The translations under genes were made by a program, and so were the position numbers. Below, piece after piece: positions 15,645 through 23,639 of a stretch of 64,000 nucleotides of DNA. This DNA comes from Bog-473 sp963824195 (GTDB lineage: Bacteria > Actinomycetota > Acidimicrobiia > Acidimicrobiales > RAAP-2): positions 1 through 64,000 of the forward strand of contig CAWGOJ010000021.1 of NCBI GenBank assembly GCA_963824195.1. Direction: 5' to 3'. How positions within the stretch are numbered: the first letter of the stretch is position 1; each line of letters begins with the position of its first letter. The notes below the pieces were generated by a model. It had not been told where the DNA came from. It did not search any database and was given only the letters and a program-made list of their open reading frames with translations.

Positions 15645-17714
15645 GGGCCTACCCGCCCCGCCGGCCGCCGCCTGCGCCCTGCCGGCGGCCACGATGGGCG
15701 GCATGAGCTCGGGCGCCAGCAGCTCGCCCCCGGCGTTGGTGAAGTGGATGCCGTCGGTGCGCCGGATCACCACGCCGTCGACCGTGCTGGTGTACTTCCC
15801 CGCGGGACACGCCGCCGCATTGAGGTCGACCACCGAGTCGGTCCGGGGATGCTCCGCCGCCACCTCCCGGACCAGCTTGTTGTAGGCCGCCAGGCGCGCC
15901 GGGTTGTCCTCGGGCCACGGGGTGCCGTCCGGCTGTTCCCCCTCGTCGGTACAGGGTGCGGTCAGGAACACCATGCGCGCGCCGGTCCCCGTCACGAGTT
16001 GGGACGCCTGCTCCAGCTGCTGCTTCACGTAGGCGGCGTACGCCGGGCTCAAGATGTTGGTCCAGGTGCCCTCGTACTCGCGGTCAACCACCTCCCAGCG
16101 CCCCGCCAGGAGCACGACCACGTTCGGCTTGACCAAGTTGATGGCGTCCAGCCACTGGTTCGGCCACGGCTGCAGGTTCAGAGGCTCACCCGGGGTGTAC
16201 GGGGACCCGTTGCACGCGGATGGCGTCATGTCGCGGGCTCCCATGAGCTCGACCTCGGGCCCGTTCACGACCCCGCAGCCGAGGATCCCCTTGTCCGAGA
16301 GGACGTAGCCGTACTTGGCCTGGTCCGCCGGGTACGACAGCCCGATCCCGAGCGTCAGCGCGACCGAGTCGCCGAAGAGGAGGACCCGCACCGGCGCCGC
16401 CGGCGGGGTGGATCCGGGCACGGAGGACGTCGTGGTCGTCGCGCCGCCGGACGGGTGGATGGCGGACGGGAACGTCGTGCTGGCGACCGCGGTCGTCCCC
16501 GTGGTCGCAGCGACGATGGCGACGATGACCGCCCCCACGCCGGCGGGCACCACCAGCCACGCCCTCCACTGGCTGACGAAGGTGCCCATGCGGATCGGGC
16601 GCTCAATCAGGTGGAACGACACGACGGACACCGCGAAGGTGACGAGCACGCGCACGACGAAGAGCTCGTAGCCGTAGAGCCCCGTACGAGCATGGTCGAG
16701 CCAGATGAAGATGGGCCAGTGCCAGATGTAGAGGCCGTAGGAGATCCGCCCCACGTAGCGTACGGGTGCCACGGACAGGACACGGGGGACGATGCTGCGC
16801 GGTGCGGCGACCGCCGACAGGATGACAGCCGCAACCGCGAGCCCGATGAGGAAGAACCCGCCCGAGTAGGGGAACGACGAAGTGGACGTGGTGAGCACCC
16901 AGAGCGCGACCGCGGCCAGTGCGCCGACGATGCCCACCACGCCGCAGAGCATCGTCCCGACGCTGCCGGCGGGCCGCCATAGCTCCCCCTTGGCCAGACG
17001 CCCCTCCTCGTGGGTCCGCCTTGAGACCAGTACGAGCCCGACGGCCAGCGCGCACCCGATGAACAGGCACTGCGAGCGCGTGTCGGTGCCCAGGTACGCT
17101 CGATTGGTGTTGAGGCCGCCGTCGTACAGCACGTACATCCAGGTCGCCGACGCGATGGCCGCGGCGCAGCACAACGCGAACAGTGCCCGCAGGCTTCGCG
17201 TGAAGTGCATGACACCGAGCACCACGAGCGGCCAGATCACGTAGAACTGCTCCTCGACTGCCAGCGACCAGGTGTGCAGGAGTGGCGAGGAGGCCGCCGT
17301 CTCGTTGAAATAGTTCGAGTTGACGAGGATGAAGTGCCAGTTGCTCACGTAGAGCAGCGTGGACAGTGCGTCCAGGCGGAGTGCACCGTACGTCCCCTTG
17401 GGCACGATCACTGAGGCGAAGAAGGCCACGAAGAGCAGCATCAGGAGGAGCGCGGGGAGGAGCCGCCGCGCCCGGCGGGCCCAGAACGCACCGAGCTTGA
17501 TGGTGAGGCTCTGGCGCCACTCGCCGATGAGGAGTGAGGTGATGAGGAAGCCCGACAGGACGAAGAAGGCATCGACACCCATGAACCCGCCGTCCATGTG
17601 CGGGATCCCGCCATGGAACATCATCACGGCCAGGACCGCGCAGGCCCGGACCCCATCGAGGGCAGGGAGGTACGCCAGACGAGTGTGCGAAATCGCGCTC
17701 TCGTCGTCCTGCAT
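15630..17714 (-). CDS. OafA-type acyltransferase with C-terminal SGNH domain
   Basis: A 694-residue membrane enzyme that O-acylates cell-surface or exported glycans. The N-terminal part (about residues 1-380) is an acyltransferase-3 domain with about 10-11 membrane helices. It contains LPALDGVRACAVLAVMMFHG with the catalytic His and GFMGVDAFFVLSGFLITSLL. A Thr/Pro/Ser linker follows, then an extracytoplasmic SGNH hydrolase domain with the GDS nucleophile motif (VLLFGDSVALTLG) and the terminal TDGIHFTNAGG (Asp-x-x-His). ATG 17714 has GGAGG 9 bases upstream. The two-domain order is that of peptidoglycan and polysaccharide O-acetyltransferases. Confidence 0.93.
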   Translation of the reverse strand: MQDDESAISHTRLAYLPALDGVRACAVLAVMMFHGGIPHMDGGFMGVDAFFVLSGFLITSLLIGEWRQSLTIKLGAFWARRARRLLPALLLMLLFVAFFASVIVPKGTYGALRLDALSTLLYVSNWHFILVNSNYFNETAASSPLLHTWSLAVEEQFYVIWPLVVLGVMHFTRSLRALFALCCAAAIASATWMYVLYDGGLNTNRAYLGTDTRSQCLFIGCALAVGLVLVSRRTHEEGRLAKGELWRPAGSVGTMLCGVVGIVGALAAVALWVLTTSTSSFPYSGGFFLIGLAVAAVILSAVAAPRSIVPRVLSVAPVRYVGRISYGLYIWHWPIFIWLDHARTGLYGYELFVVRVLVTFAVSVVSFHLIERPIRMGTFVSQWRAWLVVPAGVGAVIVAIVAATTGTTAVASTTFPSAIHPSGGATTTTSSVPGSTPPAAPVRVLLFGDSVALTLGIGLSYPADQAKYGYVLSDKGILGCGVVNGPEVELMGARDMTPSACNGSPYTPGEPLNLQPWPNQWLDAINLVKPNVVVLLAGRWEVVDREYEGTWTNILSPAYAAYVKQQLEQASQLVTGTGARMVFLTAPCTDEGEQPDGTPWPEDNPARLAAYNKLVREVAAEHPRTDSVVDLNAAACPAGKYTSTVDGVVIRRTDGIHFTNAGGELLAPELMPPIVAAGRAQAAAGGAGRPSAGG

Positions 17715-17885
17715 CGGGCCTTTCCTCCTGGTTGCGATAAGGCCGGCACCGCAGTCTGGGTGTCCGGGATCAGACATTGTCCCAGACCCGGCCTGCCGCC
17801 CCGGGGCGGCGGTGACTCATTACCCTGAGGCCTCCTGAGCCCGACCCGATACCTGGCCGCCCCCCTCCCCCGCCACAACGCTCCG

Positions 17886-18530
17886 GTGCGCCGCCGGCGC
17901 TTCGTGGCGTTTCTCCTGGTGGCAGCGTTGATCGGGGCCGGCGCGGCCATCGCCACCCACCTGGACGGCGGGCCCGGCCTCAGCCCGCTGCGGGCCCGGA
18001 TCGTCGCCCTCGCCGAGGGGCAGGTGGGGTACCAGACCGATCCGGCCGACACGTACTGCAACAAGTTCAGCGCCTACTGGGACGCCGGCGTCGACGACTG
18101 CGGCAACGGCAACCTCGACGAAGAGTGGTGCGCCGACTTCGCGGCCTGGGTATGGAAGCAGGCCGGGGCCGAGGTGACCTACGAGCTGGCGCCGGGCTAC
18201 CTCAACGGTGACTCCGCCAGCTTCTACGTGTGGGGGACCGACCACGGCACCTGGCACCCCGTCGGGTCGCACTACACGCCCCAGCCCGGCGACGTCGCCG
18301 TGTACGGTCTCGACACCACCGCGGTCAGCGCCGTGCACGTCGCGGTCGTCACGGGGGACACGGGCGACGATGCCGCGCCCGACGTGGTCAACGGCGACGG
18401 CGACCGCACGGGCTACAGCGTCGTGGAGGTCGGCGACCATCAGGCCTTTGCCGACGTGAAGGGGAAGGGCGCCGCGCTGTCGGGCTATGTGTCGCCCTCG
18501 GCGCCCCCGACGCCGTCCACCTCGTCCTGA
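17886..18530 (+). CDS. Secreted CHAP-domain hydrolase
   Basis: A 214-residue protein. The N-terminal RRRRFVAFLLVAALIGAGAA is a signal peptide or anchor. The CHAP amidase/peptidase region follows: EEWCADFAAWVWKQAG carries the catalytic Cys, and VSAVHVAVVTGDTG the catalytic His. CHAP domains cut peptidoglycan peptides or cross-bridges. A Ser/Pro/Thr tail ends the protein. GTG start. It stands alone between convergent and divergent neighbours; its partner proteins are not visible. Confidence 0.88.
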   Translation: MRRRRFVAFLLVAALIGAGAAIATHLDGGPGLSPLRARIVALAEGQVGYQTDPADTYCNKFSAYWDAGVDDCGNGNLDEEWCADFAAWVWKQAGAEVTYELAPGYLNGDSASFYVWGTDHGTWHPVGSHYTPQPGDVAVYGLDTTAVSAVHVAVVTGDTGDDAAPDVVNGDGDRTGYSVVEVGDHQAFADVKGKGAALSGYVSPSAPPTPSTSS

Positions 18531-18543
18531 TGCGGCCGGGACC

Positions 18544-20016
18544 TCAGGTCTCTGGGGTGTAGCCGGCAGGCAGGGCGATCGACTTCACCTCCAGGAAGCC
18601 CTCGAGCCCCTCGGGGCCGAACTCCCGGCCGACGCCCGACTCCTTGAAGCCGCCGAAGGGGGTCGAGAAGTCGATAGGCACGGGCGCGTTCAGCATGTAG
18701 GTGCCGGTCCGCACCTGGCGGGCCACCCCCAGCCCGCGGTCGTTGTCCGCCGTCCACACCGAGCCGCACAGGCCGTAGTTCGAATCGTTGGCGATCTCGA
18801 CGGCGTTGTCGTCACCGTCGTAGGGGATCACCACGAGCACCGGGCCGAAGATCTCCTCCTGGGCGATCCGCATCTTGTTGTCGACGTCGGAGAACACCGT
18901 CGGCTCGACGTACCAGCCCTTCGAGAACTCCGACCCGGACGGGCGGCCGCCGCCCAGCGCCACCGTCGCCCCCTCCTCGCGCCCGCTCTCGAGATACCCC
19001 TCGATCCGGGCCCGCTGCCGCTCGGCCACCACGGGGCCGACCTCGGTGGCCGGGTCCATGGGATCGCCCACCGTCATTGCGGACACGCCCGAGACCACCG
19101 CGTTGACGACCTCGGAATAGCGCGCTCGCGGCGCCAGGATGCGGGTCTGCGCGATGCAGGCCTGACCGTTGTTCATTATGGCGTTGGGCAGCAGCATCGG
19201 GATCGTCGTCGCCAAGTCGGCGTCGTCGAGGATGATGGCGGCCGACTTGCCGCCGAGCTCCAGCGTGCAGCGCTTCAACCGCTCGCCGCAGAGCCCGCCG
19301 ATGCGCTTACCCCCCACGCCCGAGCCGGTGAAGGAGATCTTGTCCACGCCCGGGTGCTTCACGAGGTGCTCGCTGACCTCGCGCCCCGCCGGCACCACGG
19401 AGAGGACACCCTTGGGTAACCCGGCCTCGGCGAAGACCTCGGCCAACCGGAACGCGTCGAACGGCGTCTCCGGTGCCGGCTTGTAGACCACCGTGCAGCC
19501 GGCGGCCAGCGAGGGTGCCAGTTTGGCGGCAGCGATGAAGAGCGGCACGTTCCACGGCGCGATGGCGCCGACGACGCCGACGGGCTCCTTGGTGACCAGC
19601 ACCTGCGGGTTCAACATGCCGGCACGTACCTCGTCGAAGGCGTACGACGTGGCCAGGTCGGCGTAGTAGCTGAAGATCATGGTGGGCGCCAGCACCTGGC
19701 CCATCCCCGAGAACGAGATGGGCGAGCCCATCTCCCGCGTGATGAGCTCGGCCATGTCGCCCATCTCGGCGGTGATCTGCGCCGCCACCGCGGACAGGAT
19801 GGCGGCCCGCTCGGCCGGTGTCATGCGGGGCCACGGGCCGTGGTCGAACGCCGTCCGCGCCGCCGCCACGGCCTTGTCGATGTCGGCCTCGGTGCCGTCG
19901 GGCACCCGGGCGATCACTTCCTCCGTCGACGGCGACACCACCGCGATCGTGTCGGTACCCTCCGGGGCCACCCAGTCGCCGCCGATGAACAAGCGGTCGT
20001 AGTCCCGAATCGCCAT
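18544..20016 (-). CDS. NAD(P)-dependent aldehyde dehydrogenase
   Basis: A 490-residue enzyme of normal ALDH length. The visible catalytic residues are Asn156 (PWN), Glu253 (LELGGKS) and nucleophile Cys287 (NNGQACIAQ). The cofactor-loop FTGSGVGGKRI lies at about 229-239. The C terminus IDFSTPFGGFKESGVGREFG is the usual oligomer tail. It oxidises an aldehyde to the acid; the aldehyde is not predictable. GGAGG precedes the ATG by 4 bases. No dehydrogenase partner is adjacent. Confidence 0.95.
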   Translation of the reverse strand: MAIRDYDRLFIGGDWVAPEGTDTIAVVSPSTEEVIARVPDGTEADIDKAVAAARTAFDHGPWPRMTPAERAAILSAVAAQITAEMGDMAELITREMGSPISFSGMGQVLAPTMIFSYYADLATSYAFDEVRAGMLNPQVLVTKEPVGVVGAIAPWNVPLFIAAAKLAPSLAAGCTVVYKPAPETPFDAFRLAEVFAEAGLPKGVLSVVPAGREVSEHLVKHPGVDKISFTGSGVGGKRIGGLCGERLKRCTLELGGKSAAIILDDADLATTIPMLLPNAIMNNGQACIAQTRILAPRARYSEVVNAVVSGVSAMTVGDPMDPATEVGPVVAERQRARIEGYLESGREEGATVALGGGRPSGSEFSKGWYVEPTVFSDVDNKMRIAQEEIFGPVLVVIPYDGDDNAVEIANDSNYGLCGSVWTADNDRGLGVARQVRTGTYMLNAPVPIDFSTPFGGFKESGVGREFGPEGLEGFLEVKSIALPAGYTPET

Positions 20017-20133
20017 GCATCCTCCCAGGAGCTCAGAGGGCCTGCGCCCCCGCCACCCGTCGTACCGCGCGGCGCCTCAAGGGTAGCTGCGCCCAGGCCG
20101 CCACGGGACAGTCCGGCCCGGTCGCCTGAGGGC

Positions 20134-20451
20134 TCAGCCCGCCTCGTCGCGACGCTCGATATGGGCGACGACGCCGCCGTCCGGCTCCACCCAGCCCTTT
20201 CCGGCGGCGTAGGCGCACATGTCGGCGAAGCCCTCGTCCCACTCGTCGGTGGCGGCGGGCCCCGCCAGCGCGCGCAGGGCGACGGGGTCGACGACGACAT
20301 GCTCGCCGTCGGGGCGCAGGCGCCCGAGACCGGAACGATCCAGGACCCCGACCAGGTCACCCACCCCTTCCACGGCCACCGAGAAGAGGGTGAAGTCCTC
20401 GGGGTCACCGAGGTGCACCCTGGCCTCGGACAGGTCGATCACGATGATCAC
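20134..20451 (-). CDS. Conserved hypothetical protein (105 aa)
   Basis: Small soluble acidic protein starting MIIVIDLSEARVHLGDPEDF, with a helical centre (VALRALAGPAATDEWDEGFA) and one Cys. I see no known motif. It is divergent from the APH-like kinase gene, with starts 27 bases apart, and points toward the aldehyde dehydrogenase, with which it may share a transcript. The family resemblance is to short proteins seen next to dehydrogenases in actinobacteria, but this is a weak impression. Confidence 0.6.
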   Translation of the reverse strand: MIIVIDLSEARVHLGDPEDFTLFSVAVEGVGDLVGVLDRSGLGRLRPDGEHVVVDPVALRALAGPAATDEWDEGFADMCAYAAGKGWVEPDGGVVAHIERRDEAG

Positions 20452-20477
20452 GCCCCGCGACGCTACAGTGCCGCCTC

Positions 20478-21554
20478 GTGCCCGACATCAGCCAGCGCGA
20501 CCCGGAAGAGGTGGCCGCGATCCTCACGCGCTGGCTGGCGACCAAGTCGGGGGGCGGTCCCGTCTCCGAGGTCTTCGACGTCCAGGCCCCCGGCTCCAAC
20601 GGGTTCTCCAACGAGACGATCCTCTGCCGTACCCGCTCCGCCGGCGGGGCGGAGCAGCGCCTGGTCGTGCGGGTGGCGCCCAGCAAGCACCTCCTCTTCT
20701 TGGACGCCGAGTTCTCGACCCAGTACCGGGTCATGCGCGCCCTGGCCGACGGTGGGACCGGGGTCCCGCTCCCCCGCCTCGGGTGGTACGAGGAGGACCC
20801 CCAGTACTTCGGCGTGCCCTTCTTCTCCATGGATCACATCGAAGGCCAGGTCCCGTCCGACAACATCCCCTACACCATGGAGGGCTGGGTCATAGAGGCC
20901 ACGCCCGAGCAGCAGGAGCGAATGTGGTGGAGCGGGATCGACGCACTGGCCGCTGTGCACCGCACGGATTGGCGGACGCTCGGCCTCGACTGGCTGGGCG
21001 ACCCCGCCCGCGGCAAGCCGGGCATCGAGCAGCAGATGTCCTACTACCGGGACTTCCTCGACTGGGCGACTCAGGGGGTGAAGGTTCCCGTGATCGAGTC
21101 GACCTGGCAGTGGCTGGTAGACCACCAGCCCGCGGAGGAGGGCGAGGTCCTCATCAGCTGGGGTGACAGCCGCATCGGCAACATGATCTGGGACGACTTC
21201 CGCTGTGCCGCGGTGATCGACTGGGAGATGGCCTCCCTGGGCCAGCCCGAGATGGATCTAGGTTGGTGGCTCTACTTCGACCGCCAGTTCTCGGAGGGCT
21301 TGGGCGTCCCCCGGCCGGCCGGTTTCGGCGCCCACGAGGACACCATCGAGCGCTACTCCGACCTCATGGGCCGTCCCATGCGGGACATCTTCTTCTACGA
21401 GATCTTCTCGGGCTTTCGCTTCGCCGTGGTCATGTACCGGCTGTCCGACCTCGTCTTCGGGCGGGAGGACATGGCACAGGATGCGGGCATGGCGACAAAC
21501 AACATCGCCACCCAGCTCCTGGCCAAGATGCTCGACCTGGCGCCGCCGACCTAG
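20478..21554 (+). CDS. APH-fold phosphotransferase family protein (ACAD10-like)
   Basis: A 358-residue kinase-fold protein. VSEVFDVQAPGSNGFSNETI is the nucleotide-loop region, the catalytic loop is LISWGDSRIGNMIW (Asp and Asn as in HGDxxxxN), and the metal site VIDWEMASLGQPEMDLGWWL. These motifs match the phosphotransferase family found with acyl-CoA dehydrogenases in fatty-acid and steroid metabolism, not classic drug-resistance APHs. GTG start. Substrate unknown, possibly a hydroxy-acyl compound. Confidence 0.88.
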   Translation: MPDISQRDPEEVAAILTRWLATKSGGGPVSEVFDVQAPGSNGFSNETILCRTRSAGGAEQRLVVRVAPSKHLLFLDAEFSTQYRVMRALADGGTGVPLPRLGWYEEDPQYFGVPFFSMDHIEGQVPSDNIPYTMEGWVIEATPEQQERMWWSGIDALAAVHRTDWRTLGLDWLGDPARGKPGIEQQMSYYRDFLDWATQGVKVPVIESTWQWLVDHQPAEEGEVLISWGDSRIGNMIWDDFRCAAVIDWEMASLGQPEMDLGWWLYFDRQFSEGLGVPRPAGFGAHEDTIERYSDLMGRPMRDIFFYEIFSGFRFAVVMYRLSDLVFGREDMAQDAGMATNNIATQLLAKMLDLAPPT

Positions 21555-21582
21555 CTAGGCCCTCACCCGCCCGGTCCGCCTG

Positions 21583-21984
21583 TCAGTGATCAGGCCCGTC
21601 GTCGGGGATGGGGTCGCCCGATGAGCCTACGGCGACACCAGCCGCCCGCAGCCGGTCCCCGAGCCAGTCGGCTCCGTTCTCGCCCTGCATGGCCTCCTGC
21701 CAGCCGTCGAGGATCCGGTGCACGTCGTCCACGGTGGGGACCTGGGCGATGACGTGGACCGTCATCTTGTCCTCGTACCCGGGCGGAGCCGAGACGTGCA
21801 GGCCCCCGAACGGGTCCTCGGTCACGTGGGGCGACGGCTCGCGGAGCACGTAGAGCTCGCCGGTCTCCTCCACGTAGTTCAGCTCGTGACGAACCCCGTC
21901 CTTGTCCAGCCACTCGGTGCCCAGCTCGAGCTCGGCGGAGGCCCGCCGACGGGGGTCGGCTTCGTAGAACTCGTCGATGTCCAT
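21583..21984 (-). CDS. Hypothetical acidic protein (133 aa)
   Basis: Starts MDIDEFYEADPRRRASAELE and continues GTEWLDKDGVRHELNYVEETGELYVLREP; acidic, soluble, with a helical RILDGWQEAMQGENGADWLGDR segment. The open frame continues upstream but the natural start is the ATG at 21984. No catalytic motif is seen. The first ~65 residues resemble a small beta-rich domain found in many uncharacterised actinobacterial proteins. It is convergent with the kinase gene. Confidence 0.65.
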   Translation of the reverse strand: MDIDEFYEADPRRRASAELELGTEWLDKDGVRHELNYVEETGELYVLREPSPHVTEDPFGGLHVSAPPGYEDKMTVHVIAQVPTVDDVHRILDGWQEAMQGENGADWLGDRLRAAGVAVGSSGDPIPDDGPDH

Positions 21985-22093
21985 CGGCCGCACACTATCG
22001 CCGACCAGGACGATCGCGATTCCTCCGCCGGTACCGCTCACCTTCCGGGCCGGGGGGAGGGATCGGGGGAGGGCCGCACGCGACGGTGGCGCC

Positions 22094-22873
22094 ATGTCCA
22101 CCACAGCGTCGAAGCAACGTGTCGCCCTCATCGACCAGATGGCCGCCGAATGGGAGTCCATCGGCCGCGCCCCCGACGCGGTCCGCGCACTGAAGGTGGT
22201 CGCCCGTCGCGACCCGGGCCTGTCTTGTCTGGTCCTCGGCCCCGGCACCGGCACCGGGCCGCCACCGTGCCCCACACCCTGCGACGTCGTCGAGCACATG
22301 CGGCGGGCCTCGGGGCGCGCGCAGCGCGAGGAGGCCGCCCGCCTGGTCCGGGTGCTGCTCCGGGAGGCGGGCGCCGACCCCTTTCTCTGCCGGATGCTCG
22401 TGCAGGTCCTTCTCCCAGGGCTCGTCACGGTGGCAGGGAAGCTGCGCTGGGGCCAGGGCGGGGAATGGCGGGACGGCGAGGAGTTCTTCGGGGAACTGCT
22501 CTCCACGACGTGGCTCACCCTCCAGGAGTGGGCCGGGCAGGACCGCCCCTACGCCGTCCTCGACCTCCTGTCCGCTATCCGCTGCCGCCTGCGGCGCCAG
22601 CTGTTCCGCGCCAAGGACCTGGGGGCGCGGACAGCCCCGCTCGATCCCGACGTGGCGGCGGAGTGGTGCTCCCGCTCGGAGACCGACCTCGAGGAACTGG
22701 CTCGGATCCTCGTCGACCTGCACGACACCGGCATGCGCGCCGACGAGATCCAGGTCCTCTACGCCCACCACGTCCTGGGGTACTCCATTGCCGAGCTGGC
22801 CGCCATGACCGGACGCGACCGTCGCGCCCTCTACACCCGCCGGGACCGGGGCCAGCGGCGCCTCTGCGCCTGA
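22094..22873 (+). CDS. Sigma-70-like regulator with region 4 HTH
   Basis: A 259-residue protein. The C-terminal EIQVLYAHHVLGYSIAELAA followed by MTGRDRRALYTRRDRGQRRL is a sigma region 4-type helix-turn-helix. The middle (VLLPGLVTVAGKL..., then FFGELLSTTWLTLQEWAGQD) matches the helical region 2 pattern in diverged form. The N terminus has a Pro/Gly/Cys-rich insert. It could be an extra-cytoplasmic-type sigma factor or a regulator derived from one. It starts a three-gene run with the next two genes (19 bases, then an overlap), so it probably regulates or is co-expressed with the LysM/SARP protein. Confidence 0.75.
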   Translation: MSTTASKQRVALIDQMAAEWESIGRAPDAVRALKVVARRDPGLSCLVLGPGTGTGPPPCPTPCDVVEHMRRASGRAQREEAARLVRVLLREAGADPFLCRMLVQVLLPGLVTVAGKLRWGQGGEWRDGEEFFGELLSTTWLTLQEWAGQDRPYAVLDLLSAIRCRLRRQLFRAKDLGARTAPLDPDVAAEWCSRSETDLEELARILVDLHDTGMRADEIQVLYAHHVLGYSIAELAAMTGRDRRALYTRRDRGQRRLCA

Positions 22874-22892
22874 CCGCCCCGGTGCGGGTGGC

Positions 22893-23639
22893 GTGACGCG
22901 TGCGTATGGTGTCCCCGTGTTTGGAGGGTCCGACACCACCGAGAGGCTGCGCTCACGGGTGGCTCGGGGCCGCCCCAACTGGTGGGTGATCCTCGCGGTG
23001 TCGTTGGCGCTCATGGCACTCCTCGTGGCGACAGCGGGGACCACACCGCGTCGGGCCGGGCACCCCGGCGGACAGGTCGATGCCGCGGCGCGCGACCTCC
23101 GTTCGACCGGCGCCGTGCCTGCCGCGGGCACGCGCTCGAGCACTTCGGCCGCACCCACGACCACGACGACCACCACGACGACGGTCCCGAAATCGGTGCC
23201 GTCCGCTTCTGCCACGTCCGGCACCTCCCTCGTCTCCGCGCGTGCACTCGGCACCGGCGCTGGTACGCCAATGGCGACCGTCCCGAGCGTGGCCACGACG
23301 ACCCTGCCGCCGACGACCACCACCACCACGATCCCGATCTCGTCGCAGCCGGCCGATCGGATGCAGACGCAGGGCTACCTCGACCCGCCTCTGCAATCGA
23401 CAAACGGGTTCGGGTTCACCGGGACCGGGGCGATGCAGATCTCAGTGCTCTGGTCGGGGACGACGTACCTCACCATGACGGTCAGCTGCCCGAGCGGCAG
23501 TCAGAGCGTCGGCGGGACCTCGGCCATGGAGGCGTCCCTCGGCGATGCGAGCGGGAGCTGCCAGGCAACAGTCAGCGAGCCGTCGTCGGAGTCGGTGGCG
23601 CTCACGTACACGATCACGATCGGCCCCGCCGGTGGGTAG
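22893..23639 (+). CDS. Single-pass anchored Thr-rich secreted protein
   Basis: A 248-residue protein. WWVILAVSLALMALLVATAG near residues 30-49 is one membrane anchor. It is followed by a Thr/Ser/Pro linker with T9 and T6 runs, then a compact beta domain (STNGFGFTGTGAMQISVLWS with two Cys at about 199 and 223, likely a disulphide). This is the layout of a surface or periplasm-facing adhesin-like or sensor domain. The start may be GTG 22893 or GTG 22917. Its stop overlaps the start of the LysM/SARP gene by 8 bases, so the two are translationally coupled. Confidence 0.7.
   Translation: MTRAYGVPVFGGSDTTERLRSRVARGRPNWWVILAVSLALMALLVATAGTTPRRAGHPGGQVDAAARDLRSTGAVPAAGTRSSTSAAPTTTTTTTTTVPKSVPSASATSGTSLVSARALGTGAGTPMATVPSVATTTLPPTTTTTTIPISSQPADRMQTQGYLDPPLQSTNGFGFTGTGAMQISVLWSGTTYLTMTVSCPSGSQSVGGTSAMEASLGDASGSCQATVSEPSSESVALTYTITIGPAGG

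Noticed and set aside
23150..23340. Repeated ACC/ACG triplets, at first like a repeat array
   Set aside because: They are Thr codons in the linker of a secreted protein, not spaced repeats; no CRISPR-like spacers.
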